From COE1 sp910588595 (GTDB lineage: Bacteria > Bacillota > Clostridia > Lachnospirales > Lachnospiraceae): a stretch of DNA of 64,000 nucleotides. The notes beneath the pieces were generated by a model. That model searched no databases, was not told where the DNA came from, and saw only the letters and a program-made list of their open reading frames with translations. The stretch is from assembly GCA_948957135.1 (NCBI GenBank), contig CARDBT010000008.1, forward strand, positions 1 through 64,000. The letters are read 5' to 3'. Positions 8,744-17,079 of this stretch are shown here, piece by piece; position 1 is the first letter of the stretch, and every line of letters starts with the position of its first letter. Position numbers and translations under genes: made by a program.

Positions 8744-8963
8744 CTTTTTCCCATTAGATTTTGGAGTCATACGTGCATTGTGGAAAGAAATATGTTAGAA
8801 TGTGAATGCGGGGGAAGATCATTTATTAATGGTTGTAATAGCAAGGTTTAATCTATTTTTAATCTTTTCAATATTTTAGTTTAATTTTGTTCGTTTATGA
8901 TAATATCATCAGCTGAGAGGTACAGAGAAGTTTCATACCGGAAGGGCACAGACAATACAATAT
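8744..8963. other. non-coding stretch, no gene recognised
   Basis: An AT-rich gap between two repeat elements. It holds a TATGATAATAT stretch near 8895-8910 that could be an extended -10 for the DUF4342 gene, but no convincing -35 partner was found. No open frame of interest was seen. Confidence 0.4.
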
Positions 8964-9030
8964 CTAAGGAACTGTTCAGAAATTATTCATGACAATTACT
9001 TGTCACAAGTAATTTCGGAAAATTCCTTAG
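8964..9030. repeat. short palindromic element, family A copy 1 (67 bp)
   Basis: Two arms of 31-32 bases, CTAAGGAACTGTTCAGAAAT... at 8964-8995 and its inverted match at 9000-9030, enclose a 4-base loop. The arms align with both arms of the longer element at 54970-55132, sharing AGGAACTGTT and AAATTAC..TGACAA. It ends 24 bases before the start codon of the next gene, so it lies in that gene's 5' leader. Confidence 0.7.
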
Positions 9031-9054
9031 ACGATCAAGAAGGAGAGAGAAGAA

Positions 9055-9594
9055 ATGGATAATTTTGAAAAGGTAGAAAAATTAAGAGAGCACGCAAACG
9101 TATCTTATGAGGAGGCAAAGCAGGCGCTGGAGAACAGCAACTGGGATATCCTCGATGCCATGATCTATCTGGAGCAGAGCGGCAAGGTACACGGGCCGGA
9201 GCATTCCAGCTACACGACGCAGACAGAGAAGGTGAAGATCGACATTGATGAGAAAGATTGCAAGTCCAGTTTTTCGGACAATCTCAGACGGTTCGGGCGT
9301 TGGTGCCAGCGGCTGCTGGAGAAGGGCAACAACAACAGTTTCTGCGTGGAGCGCGACAACAACGAGATCTTTCGGATCCCGATCACTCTGCTGGTAGTAT
9401 TTCTGCTCTGTGCATTCTGGGTGGTGGTTCCGCTGCTGGTGATCGGACTGTTCTTCAACATGAGATACCAGTTTGCAGGACCCGACATCAGGAGCGTTGA
9501 TCTCGACCTCAACAAGGCGATGGACAGTGCGGCAGATGCGGCGGAGAACATCAAGAACGAGTTTAACAGCGCGGTGAAGGACGTGAATGACTGA
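9055..9594 (+). CDS. DUF4342 membrane protein with N-terminal UBA-like domain
   Basis: A 179-residue protein. Residues 1-45 resemble a UBA/TS-N helical domain (NVSYEEAKQALENSNWDILD). A charged linker follows, then a strongly hydrophobic segment at about residues 104-132 and an amphipathic C-terminal tail that may form a helix. This arrangement is the DUF4342 family of Firmicutes, of unknown function. The UBA-like part probably stays in the cytoplasm with the protein tethered by one or two membrane passes. The ATG at 9055 follows AAGGAGAGAG. A hairpin follows the gene, and a response regulator lies 165 bases downstream. Confidence 0.75.
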   Translation: MDNFEKVEKLREHANVSYEEAKQALENSNWDILDAMIYLEQSGKVHGPEHSSYTTQTEKVKIDIDEKDCKSSFSDNLRRFGRWCQRLLEKGNNNSFCVERDNNEIFRIPITLLVVFLLCAFWVVVPLLVIGLFFNMRYQFAGPDIRSVDLDLNKAMDSAADAAENIKNEFNSAVKDVND

Positions 9595-9604
9595 TTTGCG
9601 GTGA

Positions 9605-9627
9605 GCAGGGGAGGGTGTATCCCCTGC
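9605..9627 (+). terminator. hairpin after the DUF4342 gene
   Basis: GCAGGGG (9605-9611) pairs with CCCCTGC (9621-9627) across a 9-base loop, 10 bases after the stop codon. The following TTCC tract is short, so termination may be partial. Confidence 0.5.
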
Positions 9628-9759
9628 TTCCTTGCGTGGTCGGGGACAACCGCGGATTGGCTGGCAGCGTATTTGGTGACGGCATTTGGGATATCGAACG
9701 TGATTTCTGGTATTTGGAGCGGCTGCGGGCGTGGACAGGGAACAGAGAAGGAGGCAGTG

Positions 9760-10455
9760 ATGGCGATTACGGTATTGATCGTGGAGGATGAGGAAAAGAT
9801 AGGCAGGTTTCTCGAGCTGGAGCTCATGCATGAGGGCTATGGGGTCATGAAGGCGGCAAACGGCAGGGAAGGATTGGAGAAGGCGCAGAGCGGAAAGGCG
9901 GATCTTGTGGTGCTCGATGTGATGCTCCCGGAGCTGAACGGTTTTGAAGTGCTGCGGCGCCTCAGGAAAAATTCTGACATTCCTGTCATCATGCTGACGG
10001 CGCGGGACGAGGTGATGGATAAGGTTGCCGGGCTGGACGGCGGGGCTGACGACTACATGACCAAGCCGTTTGCGATCGAAGAGCTGCTCGCGCGCATCAG
10101 GCTGGTGCTCAAGAAGCGCGGCGGCGCGGTCAGCATGGCGGGGCAGAACAAGAGTCAGCTTGGCGTCGGCAGGCTCAGCATGGATGTGCAGCGGTACGAG
10201 GTTTCCTACGACGGGAAACAGGTGGAGCTGACGCACAGGGAGTTCGAGCTGCTCAGAGTGCTGCTCGAGAACAAAAATATCGTGATATCGAGGGACACAC
10301 TTCTCCAGAAGGTCTGCGGCTACGACTACATGGGGGAGACGAACATCATCGATGTGTATGTCAGGTATCTTCGGAGTAAGCTTGATGACGTGTACCAGGT
10401 GAAGATCATTCAGACCGTGCGCGGAGTGGGGTATTGTATCAAAGATGAGAACTGA
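9760..10455 (+). CDS. OmpR/PhoB-family response regulator
   Basis: A 231-residue DNA-binding response regulator. The receiver domain covers residues 1-115 with acidic pocket VEDEE, phosphoacceptor aspartate in VLDVMLPE, the threonine of MLTARD and the lysine of MTKPF. A winged-helix effector domain covers residues 135-228, with the ELLRVLLENKN and DVYVRYLRSKLDD elements. I chose ATG 9760, preceded by AAGGAGG, because the receiver domain begins at once; the frame is open to 9601 without homology. The partner kinase gene starts inside its last codons (11-base overlap). Confidence 0.95.
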   Translation: MAITVLIVEDEEKIGRFLELELMHEGYGVMKAANGREGLEKAQSGKADLVVLDVMLPELNGFEVLRRLRKNSDIPVIMLTARDEVMDKVAGLDGGADDYMTKPFAIEELLARIRLVLKKRGGAVSMAGQNKSQLGVGRLSMDVQRYEVSYDGKQVELTHREFELLRVLLENKNIVISRDTLLQKVCGYDYMGETNIIDVYVRYLRSKLDDVYQVKIIQTVRGVGYCIKDEN

Positions 10456-11860
10456 TAATATGAAAAAAATGAATAGCGATCAGACAAAAAAATCAGATAA
10501 AAAATCAGAAAAGAAATCAGATAAAAAAACAGATAAAGAATCAGATAAAAAGTCAGATAAAAAAGACAGCGGACAGAGACGATCGACCGAGCTGAAAAAC
10601 AAACCGTTTGACACGGTGCGGGTGACTTCCATCGCCAGAAAGATCAATCTGAACAATATGGCGCGCACGTTTTTTTCGTACGCCGGGATGGACATCGCCG
10701 TGTTCCTCCTGCTCGCAGGCGTGTTTGTGGTCGGCATGGATCTGCAGATGGCAGGAGACTTTTCCTTTTCTTATATCAGGGAGATCTCATTTCACACAGA
10801 TCTGTGGAACATGGTGTACACGGTGACAGATAACGGCGGTCAGATGCTGTATCAGGTTCCGGCCGGTATATGGATCGGCCTGCTGCGCGCAGGGGGGATC
10901 GTGCTGCTCGCATTTCAGGGGCTTGATCTCATCACGCTGGCGGTCTCCGGGACGGCGCAGGTGCGCAGGCAGCTGCGTCCCCTGAACCAGATCGCGGCGA
11001 GGGCGCAGCAGCTCAGCGAGATGGCGTTTGACGAGACAAAGTACCACAACCTGGAGGACGCGATCTCCAACCTCAAAGTGGATGCCATGGAAAACGGGAT
11101 CCACATGCATGACAAGGATCTGCAGGGCATTGAGACCGCGCTGAACGGACTGCTCGAACGCATACGGGCTTCCTACAAACAGCAGTCGCAGTTTGTGTCG
11201 GATGCCTCCCACGAGCTGCGCACGCCGATCGCGGTCATACAGGGGTATGTCAACATGCTGGACCGGTGGGGAAAGGAGGATGCGGCGATCCTCGAGGAGT
11301 CGATCGAGGCGATCAAGAATGAGGCAAACCACATGCAGAAGCTTGTGGAGCAGCTGTTGTTCCTGGCGAGGGGGGATTCCAACCGCCAGAGTCTCGACAT
11401 GCGGGAGCATGAGCTCAACAGCATCATGAGGGAAGTCTATGAGGAGTCGCTGATGATCGATGAAAAGCATAGATACCGTTTCGAGGAAGCGGGAAATGTG
11501 AGGGTGTACGGAGACAGTGACATGCTGAAACAGTCCGCGCGGATCCTGATCGACAACGCGGCAAAGTACACAAAGCAGGGCGGGGAAATCCTGATACGCG
11601 TGGGTGCATGGAAGGATGGATCGCCGTTTTACGGGATCCAGGACAGCGGGATCGGAATGTCGGAGCAGGACGTGGTGCACGCGTTTGACCGTTTCTACCG
11701 CGCCGATTTCGTGCGCAACAGCAGGACAGGCGGAACGGGGCTTGGCCTATCGATCGCGAAATGGATCATCGACAGGCATCAGGGGTATTATGATATCGTG
11801 AGCCGCGAGGGGCTGGGAACACGGTTCAGTGTCGTGTTCCCAAAAGTACTAGATCAATAA
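10445..11860 (+). CDS. membrane sensor histidine kinase with Lys-rich N-terminal tract
   Basis: A 471-residue kinase. The first 45 residues are a cytoplasmic low-complexity tract built from SDKK/SEKK-like tetrapeptides. Two membrane segments (about 82-102 and 141-165) flank a short outside loop. A linker leads to the phosphoacceptor box SHELRTP (histidine near residue 257) and an ATPase domain with N (IDNAAKYT), G1 (DSGIGM), F and G2 (GTGLGLSI) boxes. It overlaps the response regulator gene by 11 bases, so the two are one system. Its 3' end overlaps the convergent asnB gene by 12 bases. The start could instead be ATG 10460. The signal is unknown. Confidence 0.93.
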   Translation: MRTDNMKKMNSDQTKKSDKKSEKKSDKKTDKESDKKSDKKDSGQRRSTELKNKPFDTVRVTSIARKINLNNMARTFFSYAGMDIAVFLLLAGVFVVGMDLQMAGDFSFSYIREISFHTDLWNMVYTVTDNGGQMLYQVPAGIWIGLLRAGGIVLLAFQGLDLITLAVSGTAQVRRQLRPLNQIAARAQQLSEMAFDETKYHNLEDAISNLKVDAMENGIHMHDKDLQGIETALNGLLERIRASYKQQSQFVSDASHELRTPIAVIQGYVNMLDRWGKEDAAILEESIEAIKNEANHMQKLVEQLLFLARGDSNRQSLDMREHELNSIMREVYEESLMIDEKHRYRFEEAGNVRVYGDSDMLKQSARILIDNAAKYTKQGGEILIRVGAWKDGSPFYGIQDSGIGMSEQDVVHAFDRFYRADFVRNSRTGGTGLGLSIAKWIIDRHQGYYDIVSREGLGTRFSVVFPKVLDQ

Positions 11861-13714
11861 TTCCACGGCATATGTTTCCAGCCAGTAATTGACCTGCAGC
11901 AGGTATGCGAGCAGCTGCGGTCCTGCCATGAGCTGCCCGTAGAACGGTCTGCCGTAGTCGGAGGGCTGGCTGATGTAGTCGAGCACTTTGGTGAGGTCGA
12001 CGAGTTCCCGCAGCGGCGCGCGCGTGTCTGAGAGCGTCTCCACGACCGCGGTGCGCAGCAGGTTTTCGTAGGCGGGATCGTACGTCTTTGGGTAGGGGCT
12101 TTTTCTGCGGTACAGAACCTCGCCGGGGAGCAGTCCGTCCGCGGCGGCGCGCAGCAGTCCCTTGACGACACCGTCCCTGCATTTCATCGACCAGGGTACG
12201 TTCCACAGGTATTCCACGATGCGGTGGTCTGCGAACGGGACGCGCGCCTCGAGTCCGGCGTGCATGCTCGTGCGGTCCATGCGGTCGAGCAGTGTCTGCA
12301 TGAACCATTTGATATTTAAATAGGAAATCTCCCGCCTGCGCTTCTCCTCGCTGTTCTCCCCCTCCAGCACAGGAACTTCCGATATGGTTTTTTCGTATGC
12401 GGCGTGGGCGTACTCTCTGAGGGGAAGGACGGCGAGCACGCTGTCCTTTAAGAGCATGGTGCGCGGGGAGAAATCCATCGACCACGGAAAACAGTCGGCG
12501 TCGAAGCATTCCTTTTTGTGGAACCACGGATAGCCGCCGAAGATCTCGTCGGCGCACTCCCCGGTGAGCGTCACCTTGTGGTTCGCGGCGACCCTCCTGC
12601 AGAAGTAGAGCATCGACGCCTCGACGTCAGCCATGCACGGCAGATCCCTCGCATCGACTGCCTCGAACAGATACTGGTATAAGTCGGTGTTGGCGCATTC
12701 GAGGTATTGGTGGTTTGTATGGCAGTGGGCGATCATCAGATCCACCCACGGTCTGTCCTGTGAGGGCTGAAAGGCGTTTGCCCTGAAATTCTTGTCGTTG
12801 TCCTTGAAGTCAAAGGAGTATGTGTCGAGCCTCCTGCCCTGCGCTTGAAGCTCGCTGCTGCATACCGCTGTGACAAGACTACTGTCCACACCGCCCGACA
12901 GAAAAGTGCAGACGGGCACATCGGAGAGCATCTGCATCTTGATGGCGTCTGTGACCAGATATCGGGTTTTCTCGACTGTGTGCCGCCAGTCGTCTCTATG
13001 TGGATAGCTCTCCAGTTTCCAGTAACACTTTGTGGAGAGATTGCCGGAAAAATCGGAGCCGCTATATTCGAGGTAATGTCCCGGCAGCAGCTCATCTATG
13101 TTTTTAAAAACACCCTTTCCGTAGGTCTTTGCAGGGCCAAGACCGAAGATCTCACAGAGTCCGTCGCGGTCAGCCTGCGCCTTAAAGTCGGGATAGCACA
13201 GGATTCCCTTTAACTCCGAGGAAAAGATGAGGGTGTTGCGAAAGAGGGTGTAGAACAAGGGCTTCACCCCGAGTCTGTCGCGGAACAGATATAATCGCCG
13301 CAGTGTTTCGTCGTATATGGCAAAGGAAAAAATGCCGTTCAGCTTTGTTATGTAGGAAGTGCCGTGAAGGAGATACCCCATCAGGATGACTTCCGTATCG
13401 CATGTTGTTTCAAAAACGACACCTTCCGCCTCCAGCTCTCGGCGGAGGCCGGGCATGTTGTAGATCTCACCGTTGTAGCAGATGACAGCGCGGTGGTTTC
13501 CATGCTGCCTTGCCATGGGCTGCTTTCCGTATTCGAGGTCCAGAATGGACAGACGGGTGTGGGAAAGTCCGCAGTTTCTCGACAGATAGACTCCGTTTTC
13601 ATCAGGCCCGCGGTGGTGCTGGCGGGTATTCATTTTCTGCAGGATGGAGAACCATCTTGCGGATTCTTCCTTATAGTTTACATGAAAGCTGCTAAAGCCT
13701 GCGATTCCACACAT
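11849..13714 (-). CDS. asnB: asparagine synthase (glutamine-hydrolysing)
   Basis: A 621-residue cytosolic AsnB that makes asparagine from aspartate, glutamine and ATP. Cys2, the glutaminase nucleophile, opens the protein (MCGIAGF), followed by class II amidotransferase motifs (HHRGPDENG, YNGEIYN). The synthase domain has the pyrophosphate loop SGGVDSSLV near residue 275 and GECADEIFGGYPW. The gene lies 32 bases after dpaB on the same strand, with no promoter visible between, so it is probably part of the sporulation operon behind a sigma-K-like promoter. A sporulation-linked asparagine synthase has precedent in Bacillus (AsnO). Its end overlaps the convergent kinase gene. Confidence 0.95.
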   Translation of the reverse strand: MCGIAGFSSFHVNYKEESARWFSILQKMNTRQHHRGPDENGVYLSRNCGLSHTRLSILDLEYGKQPMARQHGNHRAVICYNGEIYNMPGLRRELEAEGVVFETTCDTEVILMGYLLHGTSYITKLNGIFSFAIYDETLRRLYLFRDRLGVKPLFYTLFRNTLIFSSELKGILCYPDFKAQADRDGLCEIFGLGPAKTYGKGVFKNIDELLPGHYLEYSGSDFSGNLSTKCYWKLESYPHRDDWRHTVEKTRYLVTDAIKMQMLSDVPVCTFLSGGVDSSLVTAVCSSELQAQGRRLDTYSFDFKDNDKNFRANAFQPSQDRPWVDLMIAHCHTNHQYLECANTDLYQYLFEAVDARDLPCMADVEASMLYFCRRVAANHKVTLTGECADEIFGGYPWFHKKECFDADCFPWSMDFSPRTMLLKDSVLAVLPLREYAHAAYEKTISEVPVLEGENSEEKRRREISYLNIKWFMQTLLDRMDRTSMHAGLEARVPFADHRIVEYLWNVPWSMKCRDGVVKGLLRAAADGLLPGEVLYRRKSPYPKTYDPAYENLLRTAVVETLSDTRAPLRELVDLTKVLDYISQPSDYGRPFYGQLMAGPQLLAYLLQVNYWLETYAVELLI

Positions 13715-13746
13715 TTTTCATTTCCTTTTCCAAAATATTGATGTTG

Positions 13747-14337
13747 TCAGCCGATGTAATCCTTGAGGATCGGCTGGTACTGTCTGTGTTCCAGAGCCAT
13801 TTCCAGCGTCGGGATCAGCAGTTCGACGTGCGCGACCAGCGAGTTTGGCTTTGTCTGGTAGTTATCCTGCCCGAACGGGACGAAGTAGATATTTTTGCTG
13901 TTGCATAACAGCCCGATATTTTTCAGGTTCATGCCGAGTCCGTCGTTGGTCGAGATGGCGATGACGAGCGGCTTGTTGTTGCGCATGTGTGCCTTTGCCG
14001 CCATGAGGACCGGTGTGTCCGTGATGCCGTTTGCAAGCTTTGCGGCAGTGTTTCCGGTGCAGGGGAGGATCGCGAGCACGTCGAGGTACGCTTTGGGTCC
14101 GATGGGCTCTGCCCCGGGTATGGACACGATGGGATCCCTTCCTGTGATCGCTTTTATTTTTGTGACATAGGTGTCAGGTTTTCCGAACCGGCTCTCGATC
14201 GTCTGGGATGCGTCTGACAGGATCGGATAGATATCAGCGCCGGCGTCGGCGAGTTTTTGCAGCTCCGCAAAGGTTTTTTCGAAGGTGCAGAAGGATCCGG
14301 TCAGGGCAATGCCTATTTTCTTTCCTTTGATTTCCAT
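13747..14337 (-). CDS. dpaB: dipicolinate synthase subunit B
   Basis: A 196-residue flavoprotein-like subunit that, with DpaA, makes dipicolinic acid from dihydrodipicolinate in the mother cell for the spore core. Family traits are the N-terminal KIGIALTGSFC flavin loop, the central ILPCTGNTAAKLANG and the C-terminal NYQTKPNSLVA. I place the start at ATG 14337, ten bases after GGAGG; an ATG at 14346 lies too close to that ribosome site. It follows dpaA by 14 bases. Its presence means the organism is an endospore former. Confidence 0.93.
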   Translation of the reverse strand: MEIKGKKIGIALTGSFCTFEKTFAELQKLADAGADIYPILSDASQTIESRFGKPDTYVTKIKAITGRDPIVSIPGAEPIGPKAYLDVLAILPCTGNTAAKLANGITDTPVLMAAKAHMRNNKPLVIAISTNDGLGMNLKNIGLLCNSKNIYFVPFGQDNYQTKPNSLVAHVELLIPTLEMALEHRQYQPILKDYIG

Positions 14338-14351
14338 GTGCTCCATGCCTC

Positions 14352-15239
14352 CTATAGTCTGTTGATAACGTAGTCTGTCAGATAGTTTGCACAGCTCTCT
14401 CCGGCGTACTTGCCGGGAAGTCCTGGGCAGAAGTGGATATTTGTGTTTAGCTTGTGGGCAGCCTCATAGTCGGCTCCGGATTTGTTGGAGGCGATGTCAA
14501 TGATGATGGCGCCTGGTGAGACTTTCTCCAGGCATCTGCGGTTTAGGACACGCGCCGGGATGGTGTTGAAAATGTACTCAAAGCAGCAGATATTCTTCCA
14601 CAGTTTCGACAGGTGCAGCGTCTCGAATCCGAGGGCGCATGCGAGGGCGAGCTCGTTGGCATCGTTGGAGCATACGGTGACGCAGGCGTGGAGCCCCTTT
14701 AGGCGGTCTGCGAGGATCTTGCCGCATCTGCCATAGCCGAGCACGAGGGTGCTGCTCATGTGGAGATTGGTGTCCTTGTGCAGCAGCGCTTCCAGGATGG
14801 CGCCCTCCGCGGTGGAGACGGCGTTGTACAGCGTCATGGGTTCGTCGAGCATAAAGTCGTGGCAGCTGATCTCGCGCTCCTCACAGGTTCTGCGGAAATC
14901 CTCGGGTATCACGCCCGCAAATATCTTCTGGTGCTTGTGGATGCCCCGCTGCAGCTCCGAGATGCCGGGGGCAGCGTCGGAAGACTCCGCTTCACAGTAG
15001 AGGGCATCGGACTTCGTAAACGGTATGCCGCCGATGACCACGGGTGCGGCGTCAAGGGCTTCGCGCAGGGAATCGGTGAAGGTCAGTTTGGTTTTTATGG
15101 AGGGACTGCAGGGAATGCTGACAGTGCGAAAACATAGGACACGGTAGCCTTTTTCGGCAAAAATGGGTGCCATACATGCCGTCCGCCTGTCGCCGCCTAA
15201 GATCGCAATATCATACTTTGCCATATTTCTTGGAGGCAT
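14352..15239 (-). CDS. dpaA: dipicolinate synthase subunit A
   Basis: A 295-residue NAD(P)-binding subunit of dipicolinate synthase. It shows an N-terminal nucleotide/substrate loop (AILGGDRRTA) and a second Rossmann motif near residue 170 (VLGYGRCGK) typical of the dehydrogenase half. The ATG at 15239 has AAGGAGG six bases upstream. It is the first gene of dpaA-dpaB-asnB, and a sequence fitting the sigma-K consensus lies about 35 bases upstream, as expected for mother-cell expression late in sporulation. Confidence 0.93.
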   Translation of the reverse strand: MPPRNMAKYDIAILGGDRRTACMAPIFAEKGYRVLCFRTVSIPCSPSIKTKLTFTDSLREALDAAPVVIGGIPFTKSDALYCEAESSDAAPGISELQRGIHKHQKIFAGVIPEDFRRTCEEREISCHDFMLDEPMTLYNAVSTAEGAILEALLHKDTNLHMSSTLVLGYGRCGKILADRLKGLHACVTVCSNDANELALACALGFETLHLSKLWKNICCFEYIFNTIPARVLNRRCLEKVSPGAIIIDIASNKSGADYEAAHKLNTNIHFCPGLPGKYAGESCANYLTDYVINRL

Positions 15240-15272
15240 ATTGCACCTCCTTATATTGAATCAACTTATCTT

Positions 15273-15299
15273 TAAAATATGACAAAAAAAGAAAAACGT
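15273..15299 (-). promoter_or_regulatory. sigma-K-type sporulation promoter of dpaA-dpaB-asnB
   Basis: On the minus strand AC (15299-15298) is followed after 16 bases by CATATTTTA (15281-15273). This fits the Bacillus/Clostridium sigma-K pattern AC-N16/17-CATANNNTA exactly. It lies 33 bases upstream of the dpaA start codon, and the dipicolinate genes are known sigma-K targets in related spore formers. Confidence 0.6.
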
Positions 15300-15322
15300 T
15301 CGTCACAGAATCGATCAAAAGG

Positions 15323-15351
15323 TTGCTGAATCGGGAAAATAACGGTATACT
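15323..15351 (+). promoter_or_regulatory. sigma-A promoter for the remnant ORF and GNAT gene
   Basis: TTGCTG (15323-15328) and TATACT (15346-15351) are separated by 17 bases, reading right. It is divergent from the dpaA promoter and could drive the acetyltransferase at 15570. Confidence 0.5.
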
Positions 15352-15369
15352 AAGGTCAATGATCTTGAA

Positions 15370-15516
15370 ATGGCGAGGGGAGAAAGGGATGAGGCGATCC
15401 GGCAGATCGAGGACAGACAGTATGCGGCGGAGCTTTTGGACGACGGTTATGAGGTCGTGGGCAAGTACGGGATCGCATTCTGCGGAAAGGACTGTCTGGT
15501 AAAGTTTGAAGATTAG
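15370..15516 (+). pseudogene. C-terminal remnant of a PD-(D/E)XK nuclease-superfamily (DUF1703/AAA-ATPase-like) protein
   Basis: A 48-codon frame from ATG 15370. Its end, with RQIEDRQYAAEL and KYGIAFCGKDCLVK, looks like the extreme C-terminus of the large AAA-ATPase/PD-(D/E)XK family common in Lachnospiraceae and Bacteroidales, whose full members exceed 500 residues. Nothing of the ATPase part lies upstream, where dpaA runs the other way. I read it as a decayed fragment left by a deletion. It may still be transcribed with the GNAT gene. Confidence 0.6.
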
Positions 15517-15569
15517 GAATGATTAGGAAAAGGTCAGGAAAAGGTCAAAAATAGAAGAAGGAGATGTGG

Positions 15570-16130
15570 ATGAAAATGAGCAGTCAAAAAGATTATGAGG
15601 AATACGGTGTGTGCGACAAGGAGCTGAATGAGCGGTTTGAATTGCGCAGCATCCGCCCGGAAGAGGCAGAGCAGGCGGCAGAGATCGAGCAGATCTGTTT
15701 TCCGCCAAACGAGGCGTGCTCTGTGCCCATGATGATGGAGCGGGTCGCGGCGGTGCCGGACCTGTTTTTGGTGGCGGTTGACAGGGAGACAGGAAAGCTC
15801 GCCGGATTTCTGAACGGGATCGCGACGGACGAGCAGGTGTTCCGGGATGAATTTTTCACGGATGCCGGGCTGCATGATCCGGACGGGAGCAACGTGATGC
15901 TGCTCGGACTCGATGTGCTGCCGCAGTACCGGGGGCAGGGACTGGCGAGGGAGATCGTGTTCGAGTATCTGCACAGGGAGCGGGCGCGGGGCAGGAAAAA
16001 GGTTACATTGACCTGTCTGGATTCCAAGGTCGGGATGTACACGAAGATGGGATTTGCCGATAAGGGGATCTCCGGTTCCGTGTGGGGCGGGGAACAGTGG
16101 CATGAGATGGACTATATGCTGAACGTATGA
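15570..16130 (+). CDS. GNAT-family N-acetyltransferase
   Basis: A 186-residue GCN5-related acetyltransferase. The acetyl-CoA loop is visible as VLPQYRGQGLAREIV around residues 116-130, preceded by the MLLGLDV beta-4 strand and followed by the MYTKMGF beta-5/alpha-4 element. The substrate amine is unknown; the layout resembles arylalkylamine/spermidine-type members. ATG 15570 is chosen because GAAGGAG ends six bases before it, while ATG 15564 abuts the ribosome site; 15576 is also possible. A strong terminator follows. Confidence 0.85.
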   Translation: MKMSSQKDYEEYGVCDKELNERFELRSIRPEEAEQAAEIEQICFPPNEACSVPMMMERVAAVPDLFLVAVDRETGKLAGFLNGIATDEQVFRDEFFTDAGLHDPDGSNVMLLGLDVLPQYRGQGLAREIVFEYLHRERARGRKKVTLTCLDSKVGMYTKMGFADKGISGSVWGGEQWHEMDYMLNV

Positions 16131-16184
16131 TCGATTGATAAAGGAACTGGCAGCGGGACAACGATATACTTTGTGCGGTGCATC

Positions 16185-16212
16185 AGAGATACTTGAAAAA
16201 GTATCTCTTTTT
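16185..16212 (+). terminator. rho-independent terminator after the GNAT gene
   Basis: AGAGATACTT (16185-16194) pairs perfectly with AAGTATCTCT (16199-16208) over a GAAA tetraloop and runs into TTTTT. It separates the acetyltransferase from the next response regulator. The rest of 16131-16374 holds no gene I can support; TATAAT near 16352 may be part of the downstream promoter. Confidence 0.85.
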
Positions 16213-16374
16213 ATGCACACGGGCACCCAGAGGAAGCATGTCATCAAACCGATAAATCGGTTCACTGACGGGAGCCCGGCGCGCGAGCTTTCAGGGAAGA
16301 GCGACAGCGCAGGCAGACTGCGACATCTCGAGGACACATCACGGCAGTACACTATAATTTGAAAGGAGGGCATT

Positions 16375-17079
16375 ATGACATATCATATTTTATTGATCGA
16401 GGACGATCTGCAGATCTGTGAGATCATAACAGATTATCTGACAGCACAGCAAGAGAACGTGTTTTGTGTGCGTTGTGCCAACGATGGGGAGAGGGGATTG
16501 GAGCAGATCGTGGAGGGACAGTATGACCTGGTGCTGCTGGACATCATGCTGCCGGAGGTGGATGGCTTCTCGCTGTGCAGGGAGCTTCGCAGGATCAGTG
16601 ACGCACCGATCATTTTTATCACGGCAAGGGGGCGCGAGGAGGATAAGCTGCGCGGCTATCAGCTTGGCTGTGACGACTATCTGGTGAAACCGTTCTCGCT
16701 TCCGATCCTGCATGCCAAGATGTTAGCGCTCTTGAAGCGGTCCAAAGGGATGGTACAGAGTCCGGTCCTGACAGCGGGAGGGATCGAGATGGAGCCGGAG
16801 CGGTATCGGGTTCGCTGTGCGGGGATAGAGCTCGACTTTTCCTTCAAGGAGTATGAACTGCTGCGGTATCTGATGGAGCATAAGGGAAAGGTTTGCACGA
16901 GGGAGGAGCTTTTGACGCGAATCTGGGGCTATGACTTTGAGGGAAATGACAGGGTGGTGGACAATCATATCAAAAAGCTGCGGAAAAAATTAGGCGCACA
17001 GGGCAGTATGATCAGAACGATCATCAGAAAAGGCTATCAATTGAAGGAGGATACAGATAAAAATGCAAACAAAAGGTAA
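16375..17079 (+). CDS. OmpR-family response regulator (orphan-like pair)
   Basis: A 234-residue regulator with receiver residues 1-118 (IEDD acidic pair, phosphoacceptor in LLDIMLPE, TARG, and the lysine in LVKPF). A winged-helix DNA-binding domain covers residues 135-228 (FKEYELLRYLMEHKG, DNHIKKLRKKL). The ATG at 16375 follows AAAGGAGGG. The gene overlaps the next one by 17 bases, which should encode its kinase, but that product lacks a catalytic domain. Phosphorylation may come from another kinase. Confidence 0.93.
   Translation: MTYHILLIEDDLQICEIITDYLTAQQENVFCVRCANDGERGLEQIVEGQYDLVLLDIMLPEVDGFSLCRELRRISDAPIIFITARGREEDKLRGYQLGCDDYLVKPFSLPILHAKMLALLKRSKGMVQSPVLTAGGIEMEPERYRVRCAGIELDFSFKEYELLRYLMEHKGKVCTREELLTRIWGYDFEGNDRVVDNHIKKLRKKLGAQGSMIRTIIRKGYQLKEDTDKNANKR

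Noticed and set aside
8558..8770. N-terminal extension of the antitoxin frame
   Set aside because: The added residues are translated from the dispersed repeat and promoter; the same peptide-like string appears antisense at the other repeat copy near 63760.
9082..10236. Long antisense open frame (384 codons) opposite the DUF4342 and response-regulator genes
   Set aside because: It is the codon-bias shadow of two well-supported genes; composition (His/Arg/Leu-rich) is typical of antisense frames.
16135..16362. Open frame of 75 codons between the GNAT gene and the response regulator
   Set aside because: It spans a perfect terminator hairpin, has no ribosome site and no familiar sequence.
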